DNA of 64,000 bases from Achromobacter xylosoxidans (GTDB lineage: Bacteria; Pseudomonadota; Gammaproteobacteria; Burkholderiales; Burkholderiaceae_B), in NCBI RefSeq assembly GCF_002192695.1, contig NZ_MTLG01000053.1, forward strand, positions 1 to 64,000, given 5' to 3'. Each line of letters opens with the position of its first letter. Within the stretch, counting starts at the first letter, position 1. The position numbers were made by a program, and so were the translations under genes. Shown piece by piece: positions 16,450 through 24,755 of the stretch. A model generated the notes under the pieces. It was not told the origin of the DNA and did not search any database. It saw nothing but the letters and a program-made list of their open reading frames with translations.

Positions 16450-17231
16450 CCCGCATCCTGCATTTTTCCGATACCCACTTCGGCACGGAGCGTAAACCCG
16501 TGGTCGAAGCCGCGCTGGACCTGGCCTGCAATCTCGCGCCCGACCTGGTGGTGCTCAGCGGCGACATCACGCAACGCGCGCGGCGCGGCCAGTTCGCCGC
16601 CGCCCGCAAGTTCATCGAACGCCTGTCGCTGCCGGTGCTGACGGTGCCGGGCAATCACGACATTCCGCTGTTCAACGTGTTTGCCCGCGCGCTCAACCCC
16701 TACGGCAACTACAAACGGGCCTTGGGCCCCGTGCTGGAACCCGTGTTCGAGAACGCTGGCCTGCTTGCCATCGGCGTCAATACGACGCGCCCTCGCCGCC
16801 GCAAGGATGGCGAGATATCCGGCGCGCAGATCGCAAGGGTCGCCGAGCGGCTGCGCCAGGCCAAGCCAGGACAGCTGCGTATCGTGGTCGCGCATCATCC
16901 CGTGCGCGCCAAGGTCGAGTCGGACCTGTCCAACCTGTTGAACGGACGCGAACGCGCGCTGGAAACCTGGACGCAGGCAGGCGTCCACCTGGTGCTGGGC
17001 GGCCACATCCATCTGCCCTATGTGCTGCCGCTGAATCCCGCGGCGCCTGCCAGCGGCTGGGTCGTCCAGGCCGGAACCACCTGCTCGCGCCGCGTGCGCG
17101 GCAACGTGCCCAATTCGGTCAATGTGATTACCCGCGAGGGGCAGGGCGATTGCCAGATCGAGCGTTGGGACTACGCCGCCGGGGCGCATGCGTTTGCACC
17201 GGTGGACAAGACCCTGGTCGAGTTGTATTGA
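16446..17231 (+). CDS. Calcineurin-like metallophosphoesterase
   Basis: A 261-aa phosphoesterase with the full set of metal-binding motifs: FSDTHFG (D-x-H) near residue 8, LSGDIT near 38, VPGNHD near 68, VVAHHP near 150 and GGHIH near 192. There is no signal or membrane segment, so it is cytosolic. It starts inside the stop of the lipid kinase gene and is followed by a PAP2 phosphatase, so it probably acts on a phospholipid headgroup or nucleotide. Substrate not predictable. Confidence 0.9.
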   Translation: MTRILHFSDTHFGTERKPVVEAALDLACNLAPDLVVLSGDITQRARRGQFAAARKFIERLSLPVLTVPGNHDIPLFNVFARALNPYGNYKRALGPVLEPVFENAGLLAIGVNTTRPRRRKDGEISGAQIARVAERLRQAKPGQLRIVVAHHPVRAKVESDLSNLLNGRERALETWTQAGVHLVLGGHIHLPYVLPLNPAAPASGWVVQAGTTCSRRVRGNVPNSVNVITREGQGDCQIERWDYAAGAHAFAPVDKTLVELY

Positions 17232-17268
17232 GAGAGAGCGGGAATTTCTTCGTGACGGGCTCTTACTT

Positions 17269-18036
17269 ATGACGGATGCGTATGCGGCATGGGCGGCGGC
17301 CCATGCCTTGCAGCTATTCATCGCGCTGCCATTGCTGGCCGCGGCGGCGGCGCTGGCCCTGGCGTACTGCTGGCCGCGCCTGCCCGGCGGCGGCCGCCTT
17401 GTGGTGTTTGCCCTGGGGGCGTCCGCGGCGCTCGCGCTGTTCCTGATCCTGGCCTACGCCATCGAACGCCTGGGCGCGGTGGTCGCGTTCGACCAGGCGC
17501 TGGCGCGCGCGCTGGGCATGTCCATGTCGACGCCGCTGCTGTGGCTGCTGTCGTGGTTCACGTATCTGGGCGACCGAAATTTCCTGACCGTGGTGAGCGT
17601 GCTGATGACATTGTTCCTGCTGTTGCGCAGGCAATGGGGGCTGGCCGTCGTCTGCGCCGTCGCCACCGGCGTGGGCGGGGCGCTGAATTGGCTGCTCAAG
17701 CACGCTTTCGAGCGCGTCCGGCCGGAACATGAACATGGCTATGCCAGCGCGGCGGGGTGGAGCTTCCCCAGCGGCCATTCCTCGGCCGCGATGGCCGTGT
17801 ACGGCATGGCCTGCTATCTGCTTTGGCGTCTGGCGCCTCCTGCTTGGCGCCTGCCGGGAACCGCGCTGCTGGCGGCTCTCATCATGGCGATCGGACTCAG
17901 CCGCATCCTGCTGCAGGTCCATTTCGCCAGCGACGTGCTGGCGGGTTTCGCGGTCAGCCTGGCCTGGCTGGCGCTGTGCGTCGCGGTGGCGCAGCGCTTG
18001 CGGCCGTCATGCCCCCAGGGCCAGGGCGTTCAGTAG
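17269..18036 (+). CDS. PAP2-family membrane phosphatase
   Basis: A 255-aa integral membrane phosphatase related to undecaprenyl-pyrophosphate and phosphatidate phosphatases. All three signature motifs are present: KHAFERVRP (K-x6-RP), PSGHS, and SRILLQVHFASD (SR-x5-H-x3-D), spread over residues about 143-225 between hydrophobic helices. The ATG at 17269 is chosen over upstream in-frame codons that overlap the preceding gene. It is the third gene of a lipid kinase - phosphoesterase - PAP2 set, 37 nt after its neighbour. Its last 30 nt overlap the convergent gene at 18007-18444. Confidence 0.9.
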   Translation: MTDAYAAWAAAHALQLFIALPLLAAAAALALAYCWPRLPGGGRLVVFALGASAALALFLILAYAIERLGAVVAFDQALARALGMSMSTPLLWLLSWFTYLGDRNFLTVVSVLMTLFLLLRRQWGLAVVCAVATGVGGALNWLLKHAFERVRPEHEHGYASAAGWSFPSGHSSAAMAVYGMACYLLWRLAPPAWRLPGTALLAALIMAIGLSRILLQVHFASDVLAGFAVSLAWLALCVAVAQRLRPSCPQGQGVQ

Positions 18037-18444
18037 GCGCGCCTCGGCGCCCGGGGCGTCCGCCGCCGCGGCCAGGGGCGCGCAGGTGTAACGGCCGCCC
18101 GCCGCGACGATGGCCTGGTCCAGGCTGCGCACGCGCTCGGCGCAGGGCGGTTCCAGGTCCACGATCAGTTTGCCCGCCACCGGCGCCGTCACGTTGCCGT
18201 CGCTGAAGCGCTCCAGCGTGCGGTCGATCTCGCGCTCGCGCGGCAGCGCCAGCACGATGGTGTCCGATTCTTCCAGCGCTTCGCGGGCGGACGTCGCCAG
18301 CGTGGCGCTGCCGCGGAAGTCCTCGCAGCGCGCGGGCTCGATGTCGTAGAGGGTCAGCGCGATGTCCGGCTCGGCCGCCAGGAGGCGCTGCGCGGCTCGC
18401 GTGCCGGTCTTGCCCATGCCGACGATGCTCACGCGCATATTCAT
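18007..18444 (-). CDS. Short NAD(P)-binding Rossmann protein, 6PGDH/hydroxyisobutyrate-dehydrogenase type, N-terminal domain only
   Basis: A 145-aa protein that begins MNMRVSIVGMGKTGTRAA, a textbook dinucleotide-binding G-x-G-x-x-G site, and continues with VLALPREREIDRTLE, as in beta-hydroxyacid dehydrogenases. Those enzymes are about 290 aa, with an all-helical C-terminal domain holding the catalytic lysine. Here the frame stops after the Rossmann domain. It starts within the stop of the thioesterase gene (ATGA overlap) and is the last gene of a TetR-thioesterase operon. It may be a degenerate relic or a real single-domain protein. Its end overlaps the PAP2 gene by 30 nt. Confidence 0.7.
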   Translation of the reverse strand: MNMRVSIVGMGKTGTRAAQRLLAAEPDIALTLYDIEPARCEDFRGSATLATSAREALEESDTIVLALPREREIDRTLERFSDGNVTAPVAGKLIVDLEPPCAERVRSLDQAIVAAGGRYTCAPLAAAADAPGAEARLLNALALGA

Positions 18445-18884
18445 GGCTTGGGCACGGACCACGTGCTCACGATATGGGCGAGGGGCTCGTCCGACCCCGC
18501 GCCGGTCAGAATGACTTCCCCGGCGGACAGCCGGCCCACTTTCAGCAGTCGGGCGTCGGCATGGATGGCCCCCGCCGGACTCTTGCGCAGGAAATTGATC
18601 GTCAGGCTGGCCGTCACCGCGTGCGCCTGTCCGGTTGCGCCCACTACCGCCGCGTACATGGTCAGGTCGGCCAGGCCCATCAGCATCGGGCCGGCGACGA
18701 TGCCGCCGAGCCGCTGGTGGGCGTCTCGCGCCGGCAGCACCGCGCGCGCCGTGCCGCGGCCGATGTGCAGCACGTCGATGCCCAGCAGCAGCGAAAAGGG
18801 ATGCTGGTCTGCCAGCAGGATATGGAAATCGGCCAGGCTGATCAGCGGGGCGTCGGCCGGGGTGTCCAAGTCGGTTGCGGTCAT
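18441..18884 (-). CDS. PaaI-type hotdog-fold thioesterase
   Basis: A 147-aa small thioesterase. The hotdog core is visible: RLGGIVAGPMLMGLADLTMYAAV (helix with substrate-facing residues), TASLTINFLRKSPAG and a closing strand. Such enzymes hydrolyse acyl-CoA thioesters. The ATG at 18884 sits in the stop of the TetR gene and its own stop holds the ATG of the next gene, so the three are translationally coupled. The operon partner implies repression relieved by a lipid-like or acyl ligand, which is inference. Confidence 0.85.
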   Translation of the reverse strand: MTATDLDTPADAPLISLADFHILLADQHPFSLLLGIDVLHIGRGTARAVLPARDAHQRLGGIVAGPMLMGLADLTMYAAVVGATGQAHAVTASLTINFLRKSPAGAIHADARLLKVGRLSAGEVILTGAGSDEPLAHIVSTWSVPKP

Positions 18885-19495
18885 CGTTGCTCCAGGGCGA
18901 GGCAGTAGTTGTCCAGCAGCGCTTGCGCATGCTGGCCCAGGGATTTCAGGCGGCGGGTGTGCAGCAGCAGCAACAGCCCCATCAGATAGGTGAAAAGATT
19001 CATCTGCTCGACCGCGACTGCCGCGGCCTCCCAGGATTTGGTCCGGGCCAGCGCCACGCCCAGCAGGTCGATGCACTGGCGCAGGCGGGCGTTGAGCCGT
19101 TCGTCCATTTCCCGGCCCAGGCCGCGCGGCCCCAGCCCCTGGAACAGGTACATGCCCAGCGAAAAGTCGGTCCGCCGTTCGGCGTAGTAGCCGAAGAACG
19201 CATGGATCGCAGTACGCGCCGCGGCCGGGGCCGGGCCGCTGGAGGCCGCTTCGGCCAGATGCGCATGCAGGCGTTCCAGCGATTCCTCCAGCAGCGCGCC
19301 ATAAATGGTTTCCTTGCCGGCGAACCAGGGGTAGATGGCGCCGGTGGTGCAGCCGGCCTCCTTGGCGATCGCGCGGATCGTGGTCTTCTCCAGGCCGTCG
19401 CGCTCGAACACGCGCTGCGCGGCGTCCAGAACCAGCTGGCGGCGCAACGCATTCAATCGTTCGGAGCGGTCGGCGCGGGAGGAGGGCGTGGGCAT
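18881..19495 (-). CDS. TetR-family transcriptional regulator
   Basis: Regulator of about 204 aa with a normal TetR DNA-binding domain: VLDAAQRVFERDGLEKTTIR then CTTGAIYPWFAGKETIYGALL. The C-terminal domain is helical, ending YLMGLLLLLHTRR. The start at 19495 (MPTPSSRAD) gives the usual short lead before the domain. ATG at 19528 and TTG at 19550-19552 are in frame, and none has a Shine-Dalgarno sequence. It overlaps the thioesterase start by 4 nt and is the first gene of the operon. A palindrome 50-64 nt upstream is a candidate own operator. Confidence 0.85.
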   Translation of the reverse strand: MPTPSSRADRSERLNALRRQLVLDAAQRVFERDGLEKTTIRAIAKEAGCTTGAIYPWFAGKETIYGALLEESLERLHAHLAEAASSGPAPAAARTAIHAFFGYYAERRTDFSLGMYLFQGLGPRGLGREMDERLNARLRQCIDLLGVALARTKSWEAAAVAVEQMNLFTYLMGLLLLLHTRRLKSLGQHAQALLDNYCLALEQR

Positions 19496-19544
19496 GTGGC
19501 TCAGGAGGGAAATCGACGATTCGATCATATCGACGATTTTTATA

Positions 19545-19559
19545 AATAACAACGTTATT
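19545..19559. promoter_or_regulatory. Palindrome upstream of the TetR operon, candidate operator
   Basis: AATAAC and GTTATT flank AAC, an exact 6-bp inverted repeat. A direct repeat of TCGACGATT lies just beside it, near 19513-19539. The site is AT-rich against its surroundings. Binding by the adjacent TetR protein is inference. Confidence 0.4.
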
Positions 19560-19974
19560 GATAGTGGACAAAGGCGCCATTCCCGCTGCGCGGATCCTTA
19601 CGGCGGAAATGGGATCCCGGCGGCGTGGCGAAGGTCAGCGTCAGGCTCAAACCGTGCCGGAAGAGGCCTTCCATTGGGTGCCGGGGATGGTATCCAGATC
19701 ATCCGGATAATTAGGGGCAGGGCTGAAAGTCGCATGGATAGGTGCTTGGCCCAAAAACTAAGGGTAAGCCCTAGTGCGGTCGGCCAGGCTGCGCCGAGTT
19801 GTTGCAATATCCCAACAAGCCTGTCGTAAACCTGCACTTTTCTGGCGCCGACCATAGCCAGCCCCCCTGATTTTTGATGCAATAGCGTCAACTTCCCTTC
19901 GCGGAGTTAGGGGGGCGGCAGGCTGGTTTGCTGGATTGCTGCTCTTGTCACTCAAATCAACGGAGATTTCTTAA
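19560..19974. other. 415-nt gene-free control region between the TetR operon and the porin
   Basis: No supported gene: short open frames on both strands lack ribosome sites and family features. It holds an imperfect palindrome ACTAAGGG-TAAG-CCCTAGT at 19757-19775, a possible weak promoter (TTGCAA at 19802-19807 with CGTAAA at 19825-19830) and the folded element at 19861-19916. The region is less GC-rich than its neighbours, as expected for a strong porin promoter. Confidence 0.6.
19861..19916 (+). promoter_or_regulatory. Multi-stem folded element 58 nt upstream of the porin start
   Basis: GCCCCCCT (19861-19868) pairs exactly with AGGGGGGC (19909-19916). Inside are two smaller stems: TTGATGC with GCGTCAA around AATA (19874-19891, one G-U pair), and AACTTCC with GGAGTT around CTTCGC (19890-19908, one bulge). 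The last two bases of the first inner stem are shared with the second. As RNA this could make a three-way junction in the porin leader. It could instead be a set of protein-binding sites. Confidence 0.45.
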
Positions 19975-21084
19975 ATGAAAAAGACTCTGCTCGCTGCCGC
20001 CCTGCTCGCCGGTTTTGCCGGTGTCGCCCAGGCAGAAACGTCTGTCACCCTGTACGGTATCATCGACACGGGTATCGGCTACAACAAGATCAGCGGTGGT
20101 CCCGATGCCATGAACGGCAGCCGTTTCGGCATGATCAACGGCGTCCAGAACGGTTCGCGCTGGGGTCTGCGTGGTTCGGAAGACCTGGGTGACGGCCTGC
20201 GCGCTGTTTTCCAACTGGAATCCGGCTTTGATTCGGGTAACGGCAAGTCGGCCCAAGGTGGCCGCCTGTTCGGTCGTCAAGCCACCATCGGTCTGGCCAG
20301 CGACAGCTGGGGCCAACTGGACTTCGGTCGCCAAACCAACATCGCGTCGAAGTACTTCGGCTCGATTGATCCGTTCGGCGCTGGCTTCGGTCAAGCCAAC
20401 ATCGGCGTTTCGATGAGCGCTGCCAACACGCAACGCTACGACAACATGGTCATGTATCAGACCCCGTCGTTCAGCGGCTTCCAGTTCGGTATCGGCTACT
20501 CGTTCAACGCCGACGACAACAACGCGGATCAAACCGGCTGGCGCACGGCTGACAACACCCGCGCCATCACGACCGGTCTGCGTTACGTGAACGGTCCCCT
20601 GAACGTCGCTCTGACGTACGACCAGCTGAACGCTTCGAACAAGTCGGTGTTTGCTGACCAAGACGCGACCCCGCGCATGTACGCAATCGGCGGTTCGTAC
20701 GACTTTGAAGTCGTGAAGCTGGCCTTGGCCTACGCTCGCACGACCGACGGCTGGTTCGCTGGTCAAGGCGTGAACACCGGCTCCGGCTCCCTGAGCATCG
20801 GCACCAACATCTTTGCTGATGGCTTCAAGGCCAACTCGTACATGGTCGGCCTGTCGGCCCCGATCGGCGGCGCAAGCAAGCTGTTCGGTTCGTGGCAAAT
20901 GGTTGACCCCAGCAACGACCGTATCAACGGTGCTGAGACGATGAACGTCTTCTCGCTGGGCTACACCTACGACCTGTCCAAGCGTACCAACCTGTACGCT
21001 TACGGTTCGTACGCCAAGAACTACGCCTTCATCGAAGACGTCAAGTCGACCGCCGTCGGCGTCGGTATCCGTCACCGCTTCTAA
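19975..21084 (+). CDS. Outer-membrane porin (Bordetella/Burkholderiales trimeric type)
   Basis: A 369-aa general diffusion porin. The Sec signal (MKKTLLAAALLAGFAGVAQA) is followed by ETSVTLYGIIDTGIGY, the standard first strand of betaproteobacterial porins. The chain has alternating beta strands with GSRWGLRG and ends in VGIRHRF, with the terminal Phe needed for outer-membrane assembly. Codons differ from the neighbours (many GGT, CGT and GCT), as usual for very highly expressed genes. It is monocistronic, with a structured upstream region and a double hairpin terminator. Confidence 0.95.
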   Translation: MKKTLLAAALLAGFAGVAQAETSVTLYGIIDTGIGYNKISGGPDAMNGSRFGMINGVQNGSRWGLRGSEDLGDGLRAVFQLESGFDSGNGKSAQGGRLFGRQATIGLASDSWGQLDFGRQTNIASKYFGSIDPFGAGFGQANIGVSMSAANTQRYDNMVMYQTPSFSGFQFGIGYSFNADDNNADQTGWRTADNTRAITTGLRYVNGPLNVALTYDQLNASNKSVFADQDATPRMYAIGGSYDFEVVKLALAYARTTDGWFAGQGVNTGSGSLSIGTNIFADGFKANSYMVGLSAPIGGASKLFGSWQMVDPSNDRINGAETMNVFSLGYTYDLSKRTNLYAYGSYAKNYAFIEDVKSTAVGVGIRHRF

Positions 21085-21124
21085 TCCAAAGCAGGGCGCA
21101 AGTCCTGCCTGGATTTAAAGTGCG

Positions 21125-21176
21125 CGAACGGGCTTCGGCCCGTTCGTATGAAACCACCCTTCGGGGTGGTTTTTTT
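21125..21176 (+). terminator. Tandem UUCG-loop hairpins ending the porin transcript
   Basis: The first hairpin is CGAACGGGC / GCCCGTTCG around TTCG (21125-21146). The second is AAACCACCC / GGGTGGTTT around TTCG (21151-21172), and the T-run reaches 21176. Both have the very stable UUCG tetraloop. The second is a canonical intrinsic terminator. Confidence 0.92.
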
Positions 21177-21338
21177 CGTTTATGCGCCTGTGTTTTTGCG
21201 TGTGTTTGTGCGTGCATCGGCAGGCTGCTGTATGCTTGCGCACCGGTGCTGAAAACAGCCATTGTTCCATTTGAGGAATGCTGTCTTTCACCTGCTGTTC
21301 GAGCTACAGAGTTCAGCCAGAAGTAACCGCGCGAATGC

Positions 21339-21344
21339 TACAAT
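21339..21344 (+). promoter_or_regulatory. Candidate -10 box of the nuo operon
   Basis: TACAAT, 31 nt before the nuoA ATG at 21376, would start transcription near 21351. No good -35 hexamer is seen at the right distance. The 290-nt gap between porin and nuoA holds only the porin terminator and this site. Confidence 0.35.
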
Positions 21345-21375
21345 CCTAAGGTTTGCGCATTTGACGGACGCCTGA

Positions 21376-21735
21376 ATGAACCTGCAACAGTATTTTCCCG
21401 TCCTGCTGTTTATCGTAGTGGCCACCCTTATCGGGTTCGCGCTTCTAACGGCCGGCTCCCTCCTTGGTCCGCGGCGTCCCTACGCCGAGAAGCTCTCGCC
21501 GTACGAATGCGGTTTCGAGGCCTTCGAAGACGCCCGCATGAAGTTTGACGTGCGCTACTACCTCGTGGCGATCCTGTTCATTCTTTTCGACCTGGAAATC
21601 GCGTTCCTGTTCCCGTGGGCCATCGCCCAGGGCACGGTCGGCCTCGTCGGTTTCTGGACGGTCATGGTATTCCTGGCCGTGCTGACGGTCGGCTTCATCT
21701 ACGAATGGAAAAAGGGCGCGCTGGACTGGGAATAA
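21376..21735 (+). CDS. nuoA: NADH-quinone oxidoreductase subunit A
   Basis: Small membrane subunit of complex I, 119 aa with three hydrophobic helices. The conserved loop with the [12 protein letters not shown] motif (about residues 37-48) and [26 protein letters not shown] are diagnostic. It contributes to the quinone-site and first proton path next to NuoH and NuoJ/K. First gene of a 15-gene operon, 39 nt before nuoB. Confidence 0.97.
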   Translation: MNLQQYFPVLLFIVVATLIGFALLTAGSLLGPRRPYAEKLSPYECGFEAFEDARMKFDVRYYLVAILFILFDLEIAFLFPWAIAQGTVGLVGFWTVMVFLAVLTVGFIYEWKKGALDWE

Positions 21736-21774
21736 CCCGCCGGGTTTTTCCTCAGCACGCTATCAGAGACGAAT

Positions 21775-22251
21775 ATGGCTATAGACGGCATTCTCAAGCA
21801 AGGGTTCATCACAACCAGCGCCGACAAGTTCCTTAATTGGGCGAAGACCGGCTCCATGTGGCCCATGACCTTCGGTCTGGCCTGTTGCGCGGTTGAAATG
21901 ATGCACGCGGGCGCGGCCCGCTACGACCTGGACCAATTCGGCATCATCTTCCGGCCCAGCCCGCGCCAGTCCGATCTGATGATCGTGGCCGGCACGCTGT
22001 GCAACAAGATGGCGCCGGCGCTGCGCAAGGTCTATGACCAGATGCCCGAGCCGCGTTGGGTGGTTTCGATGGGCTCCTGTGCCAACGGCGGCGGTTACTA
22101 CCACTACTCGTATTCGGTGGTCCGTGGCTGCGATCGCATCGTACCGGTAGACGTCTACGTGCCGGGCTGCCCGCCCACGGCCGAGGCGCTGGTCTACGGC
22201 TTGCTGCAAATGCAGAACAAGATCCGTCTGACCAACACGATTGCGCGCTGA
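21775..22251 (+). CDS. nuoB: NADH-quinone oxidoreductase subunit B (N2 cluster)
   Basis: A 158-aa peripheral-arm subunit carrying the terminal [4Fe-4S] cluster N2, which reduces quinone. The unusual tandem cysteine pair is present ([11 protein letters not shown], about residues 36-37), together with [10 protein letters not shown] (about 101) and GCPPTAEAL (about 131). Full length, 75 nt before nuoC. Confidence 0.97.
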   Translation: MAIDGILKQGFITTSADKFLNWAKTGSMWPMTFGLACCAVEMMHAGAARYDLDQFGIIFRPSPRQSDLMIVAGTLCNKMAPALRKVYDQMPEPRWVVSMGSCANGGGYYHYSYSVVRGCDRIVPVDVYVPGCPPTAEALVYGLLQMQNKIRLTNTIAR

Positions 22252-22326
22252 GCTTCGCCGCGCCAGGCGGCAGTTCGTGCCGCCGGCCCCGCGAAACCAG
22301 CGTATCGGTTCACCTAAGCGTACAAG

Positions 22327-22953
22327 ATGATGACCAGGCTCGAAACCCTGAAAAACAATTTGCAGACTACCCTCGGCGCGGATATCGCGCTGACCGAGGC
22401 GTTGGGCGAGCTGACGCTCGAAGTGCCCGCGCAGCAGTGGTTCTCCGTCTGCAACAAGCTGCGCACCGAAGCCGGCCTGCGCTTTGAAACCTGTATCGAC
22501 CTCTGCGGCGTCGACTACCTGACCTGGGGCAACGGCACGCGCCAGCTGCCCGAGGAAGCGACCGCCAAGATCCACCGTTCGCGTTTCGCCGTGGTCGCGC
22601 ACCTGCTCTCGATCGAGAACAACTGGCGCCTGCGCGTGCGCACCTGGGCCGAGGACGACGAGTTCCCCATCGTCGCGTCGCTGATGGAATGCTGGCCGGC
22701 CGTGGGCTGGTTCGAACGCGAAGCCTTCGACCTGTACGGCATCGTCTTCGAAGGCCATCCGGACCTGCGCCGCATCCTCACCGACTATGGCTTCATCGGC
22801 CATCCCTTCCGCAAGGACTTCCCGCTGTCCGGCACCGTAGAAATGCGCTACGACCCGGAACAACGGCGCGTCATTTACCAGCCGGTCACGATTGATCCGC
22901 GCGAGATCACTCCGCGCGTGGTCCGCGAAGACTCCTACGGCTTGGGGCGTTAA
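22327..22953 (+). CDS. nuoC: NADH-quinone oxidoreductase subunit C
   Basis: A 208-aa hydrophilic 30-kDa subunit of the complex I connecting arm. The signature [22 protein letters not shown] and the [10 protein letters not shown] motif lie at about residues 137-180. It is separate from nuoD (3-nt gap), unlike the fused nuoCD of E. coli. The start is ATG-ATG at 22327, so the second ATG is equally possible. Confidence 0.97.
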   Translation: MMTRLETLKNNLQTTLGADIALTEALGELTLEVPAQQWFSVCNKLRTEAGLRFETCIDLCGVDYLTWGNGTRQLPEEATAKIHRSRFAVVAHLLSIENNWRLRVRTWAEDDEFPIVASLMECWPAVGWFEREAFDLYGIVFEGHPDLRRILTDYGFIGHPFRKDFPLSGTVEMRYDPEQRRVIYQPVTIDPREITPRVVREDSYGLGR

Positions 22954-22956
22954 ATC

Positions 22957-24213
22957 ATGGCAGAAATCAAGAACTACACGCTCAACTTCGGCCCCCAGCA
23001 CCCGGCCGCGCACGGCGTGCTGCGCCTGGTGCTCGAGCTCGACGGCGAAGTGATCCAGCGCGCCGATCCGCACATCGGCCTGCTGCACCGCGCCACCGAA
23101 AAACTGGCCGAACACAAGACCTACATCCAGGCGCTGCCCTACATGGATCGCCTGGACTACGTGTCCATGATGTGCAACGAGCACGCCTATGTCATGGCCA
23201 TCGAGAAGCTGCTGGGTGTCGAAGCCCCGCTGCGCGCGCAGTACATCCGCGTGATGTTCGACGAGATCACCCGTCTGCTGAACCACCTGATGTCGCTGGG
23301 CTCGCACGCGCTGGACGTGGGCGCCATGGCGGTGTTCCTGTATGCCTTCCGTGAACGCGAAGACCTGATGGACTGCTACGAAGCGGTCTCGGGCGCGCGC
23401 ATGCACGCGGCCTACTACCGCCCGGGCGGCGTCTACCGCGACCTGCCGGACTCGATGCCGCAATACGGCGACACCAGCAAGTACCGCGGCGACAAGGAAA
23501 TGCGCGTCATGAACGACGCGCGTTCGGGTTCGCTGCTGGATTTCATCGAAGACTTCACCAACCGCTTCCCGGCTTGCGTCGACGAGTACGAAACCCTGCT
23601 GACCGACAACCGCATCTGGAAGCAGCGTCTGGTGGGCATCGGCGTGGTCGACCCTGATCGCGCCAAGGCGCTGGGCTTCACCGGCCCCATGCTGCGCGGT
23701 TCGGGCGTGGCCTGGGACCTGCGCAAGATGCAGCCCTACGAAGTCTACGATCTGCTCGATTTCGACATCCCCGTGGGTGTCAACGGCGACTGCTATGACC
23801 GCTACCTGGTCCGTATCGCCGAAATGCGTGAAAGCAACCGCATCATCCGCCAGTGCGTGGAGTGGCTGCGCAACAACCCGGGCCCGGTCATGATCGAGAA
23901 CCACAAGATCGCTCCGCCCAAGCGCACCGCCATGAAGACCAACATGGAAGAGCTGATCCACCACTTCAAGCTCTTCACTGAAGGTTTCCACGTTCCTCCC
24001 GGTGAAGCGTACGCCTCGGTGGAGCACCCCAAGGGCGAATTCGGCATCTATATGGTGTCCGACGGCGCCAACAAGCCTTACCGCCTGAAGATTCGGGCCC
24101 CCGGCTTTGTCCACCTGCAATCGCTGGATGAAATGTCGCGCGGTCACATGATCGCCGACGCCGTCACCATCATTGGCACGCAGGACATCGTTTTCGGCGA
24201 AATCGATCGCTGA
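22957..24213 (+). CDS. nuoD: NADH-quinone oxidoreductase subunit D
   Basis: A 418-aa 49-kDa subunit that forms the quinone cavity together with NuoB. It is related to the large subunit of NiFe hydrogenases but lacks the metal cysteines. Conserved [14 protein letters not shown] (about residues 11-24), the HRATEKL and [15 protein letters not shown] segments and the C-terminal DIVFGEIDR are present. It begins 3 nt after nuoC and ends 47 nt before nuoE. Confidence 0.97.
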   Translation: MAEIKNYTLNFGPQHPAAHGVLRLVLELDGEVIQRADPHIGLLHRATEKLAEHKTYIQALPYMDRLDYVSMMCNEHAYVMAIEKLLGVEAPLRAQYIRVMFDEITRLLNHLMSLGSHALDVGAMAVFLYAFREREDLMDCYEAVSGARMHAAYYRPGGVYRDLPDSMPQYGDTSKYRGDKEMRVMNDARSGSLLDFIEDFTNRFPACVDEYETLLTDNRIWKQRLVGIGVVDPDRAKALGFTGPMLRGSGVAWDLRKMQPYEVYDLLDFDIPVGVNGDCYDRYLVRIAEMRESNRIIRQCVEWLRNNPGPVMIENHKIAPPKRTAMKTNMEELIHHFKLFTEGFHVPPGEAYASVEHPKGEFGIYMVSDGANKPYRLKIRAPGFVHLQSLDEMSRGHMIADAVTIIGTQDIVFGEIDR

Positions 24214-24260
24214 TCCGCCCAGACAGTCACGAGCACGCCCGCATAACCCGGATTCAAACT

Positions 24261-24755
24261 ATGCTGCTTTCCGAACAGGCCTACCAGAAAATCGACCGAG
24301 AACTCGCGAAGTTCCCGGCCGACCAGCGGCAGTCCGCCATCATGGCCTCGCTTGCCATCGCGCAAGAAGAGAAGGGCTGGTTGGCTACCGAAATCATTGA
24401 AGATGTGGCCAACTACATCGGCGTTCCGCCCATCGCGGTCCAGGAAGTCGCCACCTTCTACAACATGTTCGACGTCAAGCCCGTCGGCAAGAACAAGATC
24501 GCCGTCTGCACGAACCTGCCCTGTGCCTTGCGCGACGGCGAACGCGCCGGCGACTACCTCAAGCGCAAGCTGGGCGTCGACTACCGCGGCACCACTCCCG
24601 ACGGCCAGTTCACCCTGGTGGAAGGCGAGTGCATGGGCGCCTGCGGCGACTCGCCCGTGCTGATCGTGAACAACAAGCATATGTGCGTGCGCATGACCGA
24701 AGAGAAGCTGGACGCGCTGGTCGCGGCCCTCAAGGTGCAAGGAGAGTCGGCATGA
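24261..24755 (+). CDS. nuoE: NADH-quinone oxidoreductase subunit E (N1a cluster)
   Basis: A 164-aa 24-kDa subunit with a thioredoxin-like C-terminal domain binding [2Fe-2S] cluster N1a. The four ligands are CTNLPC (C-x4-C) and CMGAC (C-x3-C), near residues 83-131. It works with NuoF in the NADH dehydrogenase module. Its stop overlaps the nuoF start by 4 nt. Confidence 0.97.
   Translation: MLLSEQAYQKIDRELAKFPADQRQSAIMASLAIAQEEKGWLATEIIEDVANYIGVPPIAVQEVATFYNMFDVKPVGKNKIAVCTNLPCALRDGERAGDYLKRKLGVDYRGTTPDGQFTLVEGECMGACGDSPVLIVNNKHMCVRMTEEKLDALVAALKVQGESA

Noticed and set aside
19758..19955. A 65-codon minus-strand frame in the porin control region
   Set aside because: No ribosome site, overlaps the folded element and palindrome, and its translation matches nothing I know.
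21120..21326. A 68-codon plus-strand frame after the porin
   Set aside because: It runs through both porin terminator hairpins, so it cannot be translated from the porin transcript.
21763..24147. A 794-codon minus-strand frame opposite nuoB-nuoD
   Set aside because: Antisense shadow of conserved genes, no start signal or recognisable domain.
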